DNA of 64,000 nt, taken from NCBI RefSeq assembly GCF_000721075.1, contig NZ_JOEQ01000024.1, positions 62,001 to 126,000 of the forward strand, read 5' to 3'. This document shows positions 18,531 through 27,627 of the stretch, piece after piece. Each line of letters opens with the position of its first letter. Positions within the stretch are counted from its first letter, which is position 1. The DNA comes from Streptosporangium amethystogenes. GTDB taxonomy: Bacteria; Actinomycetota; Actinomycetes; Streptosporangiales; Streptosporangiaceae. The notes under the pieces are model-generated. The model saw nothing but the letters and a program-made list of their open reading frames with translations. It did no database searches and was not told the DNA's origin. Made by a program: the position numbers and the translations under genes.

Positions 18531-18682
18531 AGACGATGGCGCAGGGAGGAAGCCGGTGTGAAGCCGGCGCGGTCCCGCCACTGTAACCGGGGAGCGAACC
18601 CCACCGAAGGCCACGGTCCGGCAACGGACGGGAAGGCCGGGGTGAGCGTTGATCCGGGAGCCAGGAGACTCCTGCCGTCGTG
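18531..18682 (+). promoter_or_regulatory. Cobalamin riboswitch upstream of cobN
   Basis: Full-length cobalamin riboswitch. Elements seen in order are: P1 arm (ACGATGGC at 18533-18540), GGAAGCCGGTGTGAAGCCGG, the core CCCGCCACTGTAACCGG, several GC hairpins with GGGAAGGCC, and the B12 box AGCCAGGAGACTCCTGCC at 18659-18676. It closes with CGTCGT, complementary to the P1 arm. The cobN ribosome-binding site follows 35 bases on. High adenosylcobalamin is expected to repress cobN. This is the classical member of the window's two B12 riboswitches. Confidence 0.93.
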
Positions 18683-18725
18683 ATGACGACGACCCGGGGC
18701 GAGGACCCCGAGGGAGGACTTCCGT

Positions 18726-21700
18726 ATGCGTTCCGTGCCATCCGCACCACTCGCGCCACCCACCGTCCTGCTGCTGTCGACCTCCGACACCGACCTGCTC
18801 AGCGCGCGGACGAGCGGCGCGAACTACCGGCTCGGCAACCCGGCGAGGCTGTCCGCCGAGGACCTGCCCGCACTGACCGAGGGCACCGATCTCGTGGTCG
18901 TGCGCCTGCTCGGCGGACGCAGGGCATGGCAGGACGGGCTGGACGCGCTGCTCGCCGACCGGCGGCCCGTCGTGATCCTCGGCGGCGAGCAGGCCCCCGA
19001 CGCCGAGCTGATGGAGCTGTCCACGGTGCCCGGCGGGGTCTGCGCCGAGGCGCACGCCTACCTCGCACACGGCGGTCCGGCGAACCTGGCCCAACTGCAC
19101 GCCTTCCTCTCCGACACGGTGCTGCTCACCGGGTACGGCTTCGCGCCGCCCGCGCCCACTCCGGGCTGGGGCCCCCTCGAACGTGTCGCGCGACGCACCG
19201 AGGGCCCCGTCATCGGCGTGCTCTACTACCGCGCGCACCACGTCGCGGGCAACACCGCCTTCGTCGAGACACTCTGCCTGGCCATCGAGGAGGCGGGCGG
19301 CCAGGCCCTGCCCGTCTACTGCGGTTCCCTGCGCAGCGCCGAACCCGACCTGTTCGACACGCTCCGGGCCGCGGACGCCCTGGTGGTCACCGTGCTCGCC
19401 GCCGGGGGCACCCGCCCGGCGACCGCCTCGGCGGGCGGGGACGACTCCGCGTGGGACGTCGGCGCGCTCGCCGAACTGGACGTGCCGATCCTGCAGGGCC
19501 TCTGCCTGACCACGGGAAGGGACGCCTGGCGGGAGAACGACGACGGCCTGTCCCCGCTCGACGCGGCCTCCCAGGTGGCGATCCCCGAGTTCGACGGGCG
19601 GATCATCACCGTGCCGTTCTCCTTCAAGGAGGTCGACGACGAGGGCCTGACCGTGTACGTGGCCGATCCCGAGCGGGCCTCGCGGGTGGCCGGCATCGCG
19701 GTACGGCACGGCCTGCTCCGGCACGTCCGGGCACCGGAACGGCGGATCGCGGTGATGCTGTCGGCGTACCCGACCAAGCACTCCAGGATCGGCAACGCGG
19801 TCGGCCTGGACACCCCGGCCAGCGTGGTCAGGCTGCTCACGGCCATGATGGAGGCCGGGTACGACCTCGGAGACGGTTTCCCCGGTGTGGCGGAACGGGA
19901 CGGCGACGCGCTGATCCACGCGCTGATCGCGGCGGGCGGCCAGGACCGGAACTGGCTCACCGAGGAGCAACTGGCCGCGAACCCGGTGCGGATCCCGGCC
20001 ACACGCTACCGGGCGTGGTTCGAGACGCTGCCCGAGGACCTGCGGCACGGCGTCGAGGCGCACTGGGGGCCGCCGCCGGGCGAGTTGTTCGTCGACCGGA
20101 GCCGCGATGCCGACGGCGAGATCGTGCTGGCCGCGCTGCGCGCGGGCAACCTGGTGGTGATGGTCCAGCCGCCGCGCGGCTTCGGGGAGAACCCGGTCGC
20201 CATCTACCACGACCCCGACCTGCCGCCGAGCCACCACTATCTGGCCGCCTACCGGTGGCTGGCCGACGACTTCGGCGCGCACGCGATCGTGCACGTCGGC
20301 AAGCACGGCAACCTGGAGTGGCTGCCCGGCAAGTCGGCGGGGATGTCGGCCTCCTGCGGCCCCGACGCGGCGCTCGGCGACCTGCCGCTGGTCTACCCGT
20401 TCCTGGTGAACGACCCCGGTGAGGGCACCCAGGCCAAACGGCGGGCGCACGCCGTACTGGTCGATCATCTGGTGCCGCCGATGGCCCGCGCGGAGACCTA
20501 CGGCGACATCGCCCGGCTGGAGCAACTGCTGGACGAGCACGCCTCGATCGCGGCCATGGACCCGGCCAAGCTGCCCGCCATCCGGGCGCAGATCTGGACG
20601 CTGATCCAGGCCGCCAGGCTCGACCACGACCTGGGCGTCGACGACCGGCCGCAGGACAGCGGGTTCGACGACTTCCTGCTGCACGTCGACGGATGGCTCT
20701 GCGAGGTCAAGGACGTCCAGATCCGCGACGGCCTGCACGTGCTCGGCGACGCCCCCGAGGGGAAGGCCCGCGTCGACCTCGTGCTGGCCATGCTCCGCGC
20801 CCGCCAGATCTGGGCCGGTCAACAGGCACTCCCCGGCCTTCGTGAGGCCCTCGGCCTGGCCGAGGACGGCGGCGCCGCGAGGGTGAGCGTGGACGAGGCC
20901 GAGTCGCTGGCCCGCGCCCTCGTCGAGGGCATGGAGGAGCGCGGCTGGGACCCGTTCGCCGTCTCCCCGGTCACCGCCTCCGTCCTCGCCGGCGGGAGTG
21001 ACCGCGACTCCGGAGTCGTGGCCGTCGTGGAGAAGGTGCTCGGGTTCGCGGCCGAGGAGATCGTGCCCCGGCTCGCCAGGACCACGGACGAGATCGGCGC
21101 GGTGCTGCACGCGCTCGACGGCGGTTACGTCCCCGCCGGGCCGAGCGGGTCGCCGCTGCGCGGGCTGATCAACGTGCTGCCGACCGGGCGGAACTTCTAC
21201 TCCGTCGATCCCCGGGCGGTGCCCAGCAGGCTGGCGTGGGAGACCGGGCAGGCCATGGCCGACTCCCTGCTGGAACGGTACCGCTCCGACACCGGTGAGT
21301 GGCCGCGCTCCGTCGGGCTGTCGGTCTGGGGCACCAGTGCCATGCGCACGGCGGGCGACGACGTGGCGGAGGTGCTCGCGCTGCTCGGCGTGCGGCCGGT
21401 CTGGGATGAGGCGTCCCGCCGGGTCAGCGGCCTGGAACCGGTCCCGCTCGCCGAACTCGGCCGGCCCAGAATCGACGTGACCGTCCGGATCAGCGGGTTC
21501 TTCAGGGACGCCTTCCCGCACGTCGTCACCATGCTGGACGACGCGGTACGGCTGGTCGCGGGCCTGGCGGAGCCCGCCGGGGAGAACTACGTGCGGGCGC
21601 ACGCCGACGCCGACCTGGCCGCGCACGGTGACGAGCGGCGGGCCACTCTGCGGATCTTCGGCTCCCGTCCCGGCGCCTACGGCGCGGGCCTGCTGCCGCT

Positions 21701-22367
21701 GATGGAGAGCGGGAACTGGCGCGACGACGCCGACCTGGCCGAGGTGTACGCGGTCTGGGGCGGCTTCGCCTACGGCCGCGACCTCGACGGGACACCGGCG
21801 CGGCAGGACATGGAGAGCGCCTACCGGCGGATCGCGGTGGCCGCGAAGAACGTCGACACCCGCGAGCACGACATCGCCGACTCCGACGACTACTTCCAGT
21901 ACCACGGCGGGATGATCGCCACCGTGCGGGCGCTCACCGGCCGGGCACCCGCCGCGTACGTGGGCGACAGCACCCGTCCGGACGCGGTGCGGACCAGGAC
22001 CCTGCACGAGGAGACCGCGCGGATCTTCCGCGCCCGGGTGGTCAACCCCAACTGGCTGGCGGCGATGCGCAGGCACGGGTACAAGGGCGCGTTCGAGCTG
22101 GCCGCCACCGTGGACTACCTGTTCGGCTACGACGCCACGACGGGTGTGCTGGCCGACTGGATGTACGACAGGCTGGCCGCCGCCTACGTCCTGGACCCGG
22201 AGAACCGGGCGTTCATGGCCGCCTCGAACCCGTGGGCACTGCACGGCATCGCCGAGCGGCTGCTTGAGGCGGCCGACAGGAAGATGTGGGAGCATCCCGA
22301 CCCCGAGATCATGGCGGCCCTGCGGGGGGCGTACCTCGCCGTCGAGGGCGACCTGGAGGACCGCTGA
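18726..22367 (+). CDS. cobN: Cobaltochelatase large subunit CobN
   Basis: ATP-dependent insertion of cobalt into hydrogenobyrinic acid a,c-diamide; large H-type subunit of 1213 residues. CobN/ChlH hallmarks include LSAYPTKHSRIGNAVGLDTPAS at about residue 345, the HVGKHGNLEWLPGKSAGMS block at about residues 526-544, and PVVYPFLVNDPGEGTQAKRR-type text (here LVYPFLVNDPGEG). Near the end is SDDYFQYHGGMIATVRALTG. ATG 18726 has GGAGG nine bases upstream. It is expressed alone from a B12-riboswitch leader. The small chelatase subunits are supplied by the chlI-chlD fusion at 24432-26507. Confidence 0.96.
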   Translation: MRSVPSAPLAPPTVLLLSTSDTDLLSARTSGANYRLGNPARLSAEDLPALTEGTDLVVVRLLGGRRAWQDGLDALLADRRPVVILGGEQAPDAELMELSTVPGGVCAEAHAYLAHGGPANLAQLHAFLSDTVLLTGYGFAPPAPTPGWGPLERVARRTEGPVIGVLYYRAHHVAGNTAFVETLCLAIEEAGGQALPVYCGSLRSAEPDLFDTLRAADALVVTVLAAGGTRPATASAGGDDSAWDVGALAELDVPILQGLCLTTGRDAWRENDDGLSPLDAASQVAIPEFDGRIITVPFSFKEVDDEGLTVYVADPERASRVAGIAVRHGLLRHVRAPERRIAVMLSAYPTKHSRIGNAVGLDTPASVVRLLTAMMEAGYDLGDGFPGVAERDGDALIHALIAAGGQDRNWLTEEQLAANPVRIPATRYRAWFETLPEDLRHGVEAHWGPPPGELFVDRSRDADGEIVLAALRAGNLVVMVQPPRGFGENPVAIYHDPDLPPSHHYLAAYRWLADDFGAHAIVHVGKHGNLEWLPGKSAGMSASCGPDAALGDLPLVYPFLVNDPGEGTQAKRRAHAVLVDHLVPPMARAETYGDIARLEQLLDEHASIAAMDPAKLPAIRAQIWTLIQAARLDHDLGVDDRPQDSGFDDFLLHVDGWLCEVKDVQIRDGLHVLGDAPEGKARVDLVLAMLRARQIWAGQQALPGLREALGLAEDGGAARVSVDEAESLARALVEGMEERGWDPFAVSPVTASVLAGGSDRDSGVVAVVEKVLGFAAEEIVPRLARTTDEIGAVLHALDGGYVPAGPSGSPLRGLINVLPTGRNFYSVDPRAVPSRLAWETGQAMADSLLERYRSDTGEWPRSVGLSVWGTSAMRTAGDDVAEVLALLGVRPVWDEASRRVSGLEPVPLAELGRPRIDVTVRISGFFRDAFPHVVTMLDDAVRLVAGLAEPAGENYVRAHADADLAAHGDERRATLRIFGSRPGAYGAGLLPLMESGNWRDDADLAEVYAVWGGFAYGRDLDGTPARQDMESAYRRIAVAAKNVDTREHDIADSDDYFQYHGGMIATVRALTGRAPAAYVGDSTRPDAVRTRTLHEETARIFRARVVNPNWLAAMRRHGYKGAFELAATVDYLFGYDATTGVLADWMYDRLAAAYVLDPENRAFMAASNPWALHGIAERLLEAADRKMWEHPDPEIMAALRGAYLAVEGDLEDR

Positions 22368-22381
22368 CCCGTTCCATCTCC

Positions 22382-22411
22382 CCGGGGGCGGTACGCGGTC
22401 ACCGCCCCCGG
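22382..22411 (+). terminator. Hairpin terminator after cobN
   Basis: Perfect 11-bp stem (CCGGGGGCGGT / ACCGCCCCCGG) with an 8-base loop, 14 bases after the cobN stop. cobB ends at 22500 on the other strand, so it may serve both directions. There is no clear T-run. Confidence 0.6.
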
Positions 22412-22499
22412 ACTCGGGACCGCCGGACAGGTCAGGCGATTCAGGCACGGCCCAGCCGACGGCCCGCCAAGTTCGGAACCAGCGGACCAGTAGCACGGT

Positions 22500-23834
22500 T
22501 CAGCCGATGGCCGCGATCAGGCGTTCGGCCAGCTCGGGGCTGCCGGCCCAGTGCAGGTGCAGGTAGGAGGCGGCCAGCAGGGGCTCGGCGAAGCCGTCGG
22601 CCGCGCCCCTCCAGCGGAACAGCGGCGGCGTCGCGTGCCCGGGGTCGGTGGCCGTGCGGTGGAACTCGTGGCCCCGGTAGCGCTCGCCCTCGCGGGTGAG
22701 CACGGACGTGGCGGTCGCCACGGCGTCGCGGTAGCCCAGCGTGAGCCGGCCGGTCATCGTCGCGGTGATGTCGAGCCTTCCGCACATGGGATGGCCGTCC
22801 AGCTCGCGCGCCAGGTAGAGCAGCCCGGCGCACTCGGCGACGATCGGGCCGTCGAAGGCGGCCACCCGGCGGCGGAGCGGCTCGTTGGCGGACAGCTCCG
22901 CCGCGTACATCTCGGGGAAGCCGCCGCCGATGACGACCGCCCCGGCGTTCTCGGGCAGGCACTCGTCCCCGAGCGGGTCGAAGGTCGCCACCTCGGCCCC
23001 CGCCGCCGCGAGCAGCTCGACCTGCTCGGCGTATCCGAAGGTGAACGCCGCCCCGCCCGCCACCGCCACCACCGGCCGCCCACCGGATAGGGGGCCGGTC
23101 GTGGCCGGGGACAGGGCCGGAGTCCAGGGGCGCGCGGGCAGCGGCGGCGCCGAGCGCGCCAGGGCCACCAGTCCTTCGAGGTCGCAGGAGCCGGCGACCA
23201 GGGCACCCATCCGCTCCACCGCCGCCACCGCGTCCCCGCTGCGCTCGGCCGCCGGGATCAGCCCGAGATGGCGGGAAGGGGTCGCCACCCCGTCCACCCG
23301 CGGGATCACGCCCAGTACCGAGATGCCGCTCTCGTCCAGCGCGGCGCGGCAGATCTCCTCGTGCCGCGGCGAGCCAACCCGGTTGAGGATCACCCCGGCC
23401 AGCCGGACCCGGGTGTCGAAGGAGGCGAAGCCCTGCACGAGCGCGGCCACGGACCTGCCCTGCCGTGCGGCGTCCACCACCAGGACCACCGGCGCGCCGA
23501 TCAGCCGGGCGACGTGCGCGGTGGAGGCGAAGTCCCCGCTCCCGGCACCGTCGTACAGGCCCATGACCCCCTCGACCACGGCGATGTCCGCGTCCCGCGC
23601 GCCGTGCAGGAGGAGCGGCGCGACCCGGTCCTCACCGGTCAGCCAGGGGTCGAGGTTGCGTCCGGGGCGGCCGGTGGCGAGCGCGTGGTAGCCGGGGTCG
23701 ATGTAGTCGGGTCCCACCTTGTGCGGGGAGACGCGCAGGCCCCGCGCGCGCAGTGCCGCCATCAGGCCGGTCGCGACGGTGGTCTTCCCGCTGCCCGAGG
23801 ACGGCGCGGCGATCACCAGTCGCGGCACTACCAT
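22500..23834 (-). CDS. cobB: Cobyrinic/hydrogenobyrinic acid a,c-diamide synthase
   Basis: Glutamine- and ATP-dependent amidation of side chains a and c (444 residues). The N-terminal ATP domain has the P-loop APSSGSGKTTVATGL at residues 8-22 and HKVGPDYIDPGYH. The C-terminal class I glutaminase-like domain has GGGFPEMYAAELSAN and the nucleophile in IVAECAGLLYLA. A terminal GYRDA...GHEFHRT segment matches CobB/CbiA. ATG 23834 overlaps the cobO stop by seven bases. Last gene of the riboswitch-controlled cbtB-cbtA-chlID-cobO-cobB operon. Confidence 0.94.
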   Translation of the reverse strand: MVVPRLVIAAPSSGSGKTTVATGLMAALRARGLRVSPHKVGPDYIDPGYHALATGRPGRNLDPWLTGEDRVAPLLLHGARDADIAVVEGVMGLYDGAGSGDFASTAHVARLIGAPVVLVVDAARQGRSVAALVQGFASFDTRVRLAGVILNRVGSPRHEEICRAALDESGISVLGVIPRVDGVATPSRHLGLIPAAERSGDAVAAVERMGALVAGSCDLEGLVALARSAPPLPARPWTPALSPATTGPLSGGRPVVAVAGGAAFTFGYAEQVELLAAAGAEVATFDPLGDECLPENAGAVVIGGGFPEMYAAELSANEPLRRRVAAFDGPIVAECAGLLYLARELDGHPMCGRLDITATMTGRLTLGYRDAVATATSVLTREGERYRGHEFHRTATDPGHATPPLFRWRGAADGFAEPLLAASYLHLHWAGSPELAERLIAAIG

Positions 23835-24430
23835 TCGATGCCCCTCTGGCCCTTCTGCCCGGCGTCCATCGGATGTCTGACCTTCCCCATCTCGGTCACC
23901 AGGTCGGCGACCTCGACCAGTCTCGGGTCGGCGTCCCTGCCGGTGATCACGACGTGCTGGTTCCCTGGCCGCGCGGCCAGGGTGGCGACCACGTCGTCCA
24001 CGTCCAGCCAGCCCCATTTCAGGGGGTAGGTGAACTCGTCGAGTACGTAGAAGCGGTAGGTCTCCGCGGCCAGGTCACGTCTGATCTGCTCCCAGCCCTC
24101 GCGGGCGTCGGCGGCGTGGTCCTCCTCGCTGCCCGGCCGCTGGATCCACGACCAGCCCTCGCCCATCTTGTGCCAGGTCACGCTGCCGCCCTCGGCGGAC
24201 TCGCCGAGCACCAGCAGCGCCCGTTCCTCGCCGATGCGCCACTTGGCCGACTTGACGAACTGGAACACCCCGACCGGCCAGCCCTGGTTCCACGCGCGCA
24301 GCGCCATCCCGAAGGCGGCGGTGGACTTCCCCTTACCCGGCCCGGTGTGCACGATCAGCAGCGGCCGGTTGCGGCGCTGGCGCGTGGTGAGCCCGTCCTC
24401 GGGCACCGTGTCCGGCTTGCCCTGCGGCAT
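23828..24430 (-). CDS. cobO: Cob(I)yrinic acid a,c-diamide adenosyltransferase (CobO/BtuR type)
   Basis: Transfers the 5'-deoxyadenosyl group from ATP to Co(I) corrinoid (200 residues). The inverted P-loop is HTGPGKGKSTAAFG, at about residues 28-41. GVFQFVKSAKWRIGEE, the WSWIQRPGSEED segment, VLDEFTYPLKWGWLD and GRDADPRLVEVADLVTEM are all standard. ATG 24430 directly follows the chlID stop. A GTG at 24466 inside chlID would add 12 residues. Confidence 0.94.
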   Translation of the reverse strand: MPQGKPDTVPEDGLTTRQRRNRPLLIVHTGPGKGKSTAAFGMALRAWNQGWPVGVFQFVKSAKWRIGEERALLVLGESAEGGSVTWHKMGEGWSWIQRPGSEEDHAADAREGWEQIRRDLAAETYRFYVLDEFTYPLKWGWLDVDDVVATLAARPGNQHVVITGRDADPRLVEVADLVTEMGKVRHPMDAGQKGQRGIEW

Positions 24431-24431
24431 C

Positions 24432-26507
24432 TCAGATCGCCTTCCGGTAGTCGGCCCGGTGGTCACGGACCAGCCCGCCGAGCCCGCCGCCCTCCGCGAG
24501 CGCGTCGAGCCGTACCGCGGGTGCGCCCAGCCTGGCCGCGAGGTCGAGGGCCAGGGCGAGTCGCACCGGACCGCTCTCGCAGTCGACCACGACCCCCGCC
24601 GTACCGGCGAGCAGCGCGGCGGAGGCCGCCACGTCGGATCCCGAGGTGGCCCGGCCGTCGGTGACCACCACGAGCAGCGGCCTTCTGGCCGGGTCGCGCA
24701 GCCGCTCCACCCTGAGCACCTCGGCGGCCCGGCGCAGCCCGGCGGCCAGCGGGGTGCGTCCGCCGGTCGGCAGTTCCCGCAGCCGGGCCGCGCCGACCTC
24801 GACCGAGGAGGTCGGGGGCAGTACCAGGTCCGCCGTGGATCCCCTGAAGGTGATCAGCCCGACCTTGTCCCGCCGCTGGTAGGCGTCGAGCAGCAGGCTG
24901 AGCACGGCGGCCTTGACCTCGCGCATGCGCTGCCGGGCCGCCATGGAACCGCTCGCGTCCACCACGAAGAGCACCAGGTTGCCCTCCTTGCCTTCGCGGA
25001 CGGCCTCGCGCAGGTCGGTGTCGCGTACCAGCAGGCCAGGGCCGGTGCGGCCGCGCTCGCGCTGGTACGGCGCGGCGGCGCGGAGCGTCGCCGACAGGTG
25101 CGGCCGCTGGAGCCGCCCGGCGGGAACCCGCGATCCGGTGGTCCGCCCGTTGGGGGTCCGGGCCCGTGACCGCCGGCCCGAGGCGCCGTCGCCCAGCCCG
25201 GGGACCTGGAAGGGGCGCACCCGGTACGGTTCGGCGGCGGCGACCACCCGCTCCGCGGCGGGAGGGTCAGGCGAGGCGCCGTTCCCGTCGGAGGCACCTG
25301 GAGCACCGTCGGACAGGTCGCCGTCGTTGGAGCCGTCGGGGCCGTCGGCGGCACCGTACGGGCCGCTCTCACTGGAAGCGCCGGCCTCGGGAGCGGGCCC
25401 GGAGTCCGCGGGCCCCTCGGGACCGTGCGAGTCTCCCGGGCCGCCGGAGGTGCCCGGCCCTCCGTCCGGGTCGTCCGGCTCGTCGTCGCCGTGTTCCGCC
25501 AGCAGGTCGTCGAGCCGTGACTCGTCAAGGCCCGGCGCGTCGAACGGGTCTCGGCGGCGGCGGTGCGGCAGCGAGAGACGGGCCGCCTCGCGCACGTCCT
25601 CGGCCGTGACCTCGGCGCCGCCGCGCCAGGCCGCGTGCGCGATGGCCGCGTTGGCCGTGACCAGGTCGGCCCGGAGCCCGTCCACCTCGAAGGCGGCGCA
25701 CACCGCCGCGATCTGGCGCAGCCGGACGTCCGGCAGCACGACCTGCCTGACCCGCTCCCTGGCCTCGGCGATCCGCCGTGCCAGGGCCGCCTCCTCCCCC
25801 GCCCATCCGGCGGCGAAGGAGGCGGGATCGGCGTCGAAGGCCAGGCGGCGCCGTACCACCTCGGCCCGCTCGTCCGGATTCCTGGACGCCCGCACCTCGA
25901 CGGTCAGCCCGAAGCGGTCCAGGAGCTGGGGCCGCAGTTCGCCCTCCTCCGGGTTCATCGTGCCGACCAGCAGGAACCGTGCCGCGTGCCGTACCGAGAC
26001 CGACTCGCGCTCGACGAAGCAGGTGCCGAGTGCGGCGGCGTCGAGCAGCAGGTCCACCAGATGGTCGTGCAGCAGGTTGACCTCATCGACGTAGAGGACA
26101 CCGCGATGCGCGGCGGCGAGCAGGCCAGGCTCGAACGCCCTGACCCCCTCGGTGAGCGCGCGCTCGATGTCGAGCGCGCCGACCAGCCGGTCCTCCGACG
26201 CGCCGACGGGCAGCTCCACCAGCGCGGCCGGACGCTCCTGCCCACTTTCGCCCGCGCCGTGCGGATCGTGCGGGCCGTCGGGGCAGGACGGATCAGGCTC
26301 GGCCGGGTCGCAGGAGAAGCGGCAGCCGGCGATCACCCTGACCGTGGGGAGCTGTGCGGCGAGCGCACGGACGATCGTGGACTTGGCGGTCCCCTTCTCC
26401 CCTCGGACCAGCACACCGCCCACCCGTGGGGAGACCGCGTTGAGTATCAGCGCGAGCTTGAGGTCGTCGAGACCGACGACGGCACTGAACGGATAGGCAC
26501 CGATCAC
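24432..26507 (-). CDS. Fused ChlI/BchI-ChlD/BchD-type chelatase subunit (AAA+ and VWA)
   Basis: 691-residue protein, GTG start. Residues 1-340 form an AAA+ ATPase of the Mg-chelatase I type: Walker A RGEKGTAKSTIVRAL, a Cys-containing insertion CRFSCDPAEPDPSC, Walker B VLYVDEVNLL, and the GTMNPEEGELRPQLLDRFGL sensor. Residues 350-470 form a Pro/Gly/Asp-rich linker. The C-terminus is a VWA domain with the MIDAS motif DASGSM. Next to cobN-pathway genes it most likely replaces CobS and CobT as the energising subunits of cobaltochelatase. This is inference; a magnesium chelatase is unlikely as no chlorophyll genes are present. Confidence 0.85.
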   Translation of the reverse strand: MIGAYPFSAVVGLDDLKLALILNAVSPRVGGVLVRGEKGTAKSTIVRALAAQLPTVRVIAGCRFSCDPAEPDPSCPDGPHDPHGAGESGQERPAALVELPVGASEDRLVGALDIERALTEGVRAFEPGLLAAAHRGVLYVDEVNLLHDHLVDLLLDAAALGTCFVERESVSVRHAARFLLVGTMNPEEGELRPQLLDRFGLTVEVRASRNPDERAEVVRRRLAFDADPASFAAGWAGEEAALARRIAEARERVRQVVLPDVRLRQIAAVCAAFEVDGLRADLVTANAAIAHAAWRGGAEVTAEDVREAARLSLPHRRRRDPFDAPGLDESRLDDLLAEHGDDEPDDPDGGPGTSGGPGDSHGPEGPADSGPAPEAGASSESGPYGAADGPDGSNDGDLSDGAPGASDGNGASPDPPAAERVVAAAEPYRVRPFQVPGLGDGASGRRSRARTPNGRTTGSRVPAGRLQRPHLSATLRAAAPYQRERGRTGPGLLVRDTDLREAVREGKEGNLVLFVVDASGSMAARQRMREVKAAVLSLLLDAYQRRDKVGLITFRGSTADLVLPPTSSVEVGAARLRELPTGGRTPLAAGLRRAAEVLRVERLRDPARRPLLVVVTDGRATSGSDVAASAALLAGTAGVVVDCESGPVRLALALDLAARLGAPAVRLDALAEGGGLGGLVRDHRADYRKAI

Positions 26508-26556
26508 AAGGGTTCTTTCTGCGAGATCCTGCTGACGTGTCCGACCCGCCGAACGT

Positions 26557-27300
26557 TCAGTTCGGGGCCGCCGCGAACGCGTCGCGGCGGACGGTGCGCC
26601 GCGCGGCGACGCCGTACAGGGCGCCGATGGCCGACCAGAGCACGAGTTGCGTGCCGAGGGAGGACACCCGGAAGTCCCACAGCAGCTGAGCGGGGAAGCC
26701 GTCGGGCACCTCGTTGACCGCCGGCAGCACGAACAGGGTGACGATGACGGGGACCAGGAAACCGGCCGCGCCGGCGAGCCAGGGCCTGTCCGGCACCTTA
26801 CGGGCGCAGGCCACTCCCACCGCCACGGACAGCAGACCGATGGCGACCAGGACCAGGTACAGCGTGGTCCGGCTGCCGATGGTGTCCGGGTCACCGACGG
26901 CGGGCGGGTTGGCCGGGTACTTGACGAACGGCACCAGCACGATCGCGACGAACGCGGTGGCGGCCATCGTCGCGGCCAGCAGCGTGTCGGAGCGGGGGCC
27001 GATCCGGCCGCGCAGCCCCGCGAAGACGAGGGAGAAGATGCCTCCCACGGACATCCCGTACAGGGCCATGGCGAGGAAGAGCCCGGCCTGCTGGCCGGAC
27101 CGGCTGACCAGGGCCTCCTCCCCGTGGGAGTGCCCGACCTCGGCCTGGGCGTGCGCGGCGGCCTCTTCGAGTGCGATGGCCTGGTCGATGTTCGGCTCGC
27201 CGAGCAGGTAGGCGAACACGGCGGCGATCAGCCCGGCGACCAGCCCGACGAGCAGGCCGCGGAGCAACAGGGTACGGATCACGACGCGGCCTAGTGGCAC
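26557..27300 (-). CDS. cbtA: Cobalt transporter subunit CbtA
   Basis: Predicted cobalt uptake membrane protein of 247 residues with about five hydrophobic segments. A His-rich loop (AHAQAEVGHSHGEE, about residues 48-61) is a likely metal-capture site. LALYGMSVGG-like text (MALYGMSVGGIFSLVFAGLRGR), FVKYPANPPAVGDPDTIG and DFRVSSLGTQLVLW match CbtA. GTG 27300 overlaps the cbtB stop by ten bases. The chelatase fusion follows, so uptake and insertion of cobalt share one B12-controlled operon. Confidence 0.9.
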   Translation of the reverse strand: MPLGRVVIRTLLLRGLLVGLVAGLIAAVFAYLLGEPNIDQAIALEEAAAHAQAEVGHSHGEEALVSRSGQQAGLFLAMALYGMSVGGIFSLVFAGLRGRIGPRSDTLLAATMAATAFVAIVLVPFVKYPANPPAVGDPDTIGSRTTLYLVLVAIGLLSVAVGVACARKVPDRPWLAGAAGFLVPVIVTLFVLPAVNEVPDGFPAQLLWDFRVSSLGTQLVLWSAIGALYGVAARRTVRRDAFAAAPN

Positions 27301-27479
27301 GGAACGCCGAGCAGGTGGCGCCCGTCGTGCATGAGTTCGTGCAGATAGTCGCCCGCCTGCGACACGGCCCCCTGGTCGAAGGTGACCAGGTAGGCCACCA
27401 GCAGGAGCAGCGGAACCGCCACGAGCCAGCGGGCCAGGTGGGAGAGGGGAACGGGCGGTGAAACGGACAGCTCACGCAT
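27291..27479 (-). CDS. cbtB: Cobalt transporter small subunit CbtB
   Basis: 62-residue single-helix protein, the usual size for CbtB. The hydrophobic helix WLVAVPLLLLVAYLVTF is followed by the characteristic His-rich C-terminus (YLHELMHDGRHLLGVPCH), which probably binds cobalt. ATG 27479 has AAGGAGG seven bases upstream. First gene of the operon, directly downstream of a cobalamin riboswitch. Confidence 0.92.
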   Translation of the reverse strand: MRELSVSPPVPLSHLARWLVAVPLLLLVAYLVTFDQGAVSQAGDYLHELMHDGRHLLGVPCH

Positions 27480-27520
27480 GAGTAGCCTCCTTGGGGATGA
27501 CGCGTCCCGACAGATGAGGA

Positions 27521-27616
27521 CGCGGCGGCCAAGTAACCTGGCTCCCGGAACGCACGTTCCGGATACAGTGGCGCGACCGCACCGGCTTCTCACCGGACTT
27601 CCCTCGGACCACCGCG
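27521..27616 (-). promoter_or_regulatory. Compact cobalamin riboswitch upstream of cbtB
   Basis: On the minus strand: P1 arm CGCGGTGG (27616-27609), GGGAAGTCCGGTGAGAAGCC, the core GCGCCACTGT, one short hairpin (CCGGAACG/CGTTCCGG), the B12 box AGCCAGGTTACTTGGCC and the closing P1 arm CCGCCGCG. Compared with the cobN riboswitch the middle hairpins and the GGGAAGG block between core and B12 box are missing, giving only about 96 bases. It should repress cobalt uptake and late corrin genes when B12 is abundant. Confidence 0.88.
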
Positions 27617-27627
27617 AAATCGCCCGC

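Noticed and set aside
18465..22496. Very long open frame (over 1300 codons) opposite cobN
   Set aside because: It is the low-stop antisense frame of a GC-rich gene; cobN is unmistakable and the antisense product is low-complexity with no domain.
24432..26507. Magnesium chelatase for chlorophyll synthesis
   Set aside because: No other bacteriochlorophyll genes are present and the gene lies in a cobalt-uptake and cobalamin operon under a B12 riboswitch.
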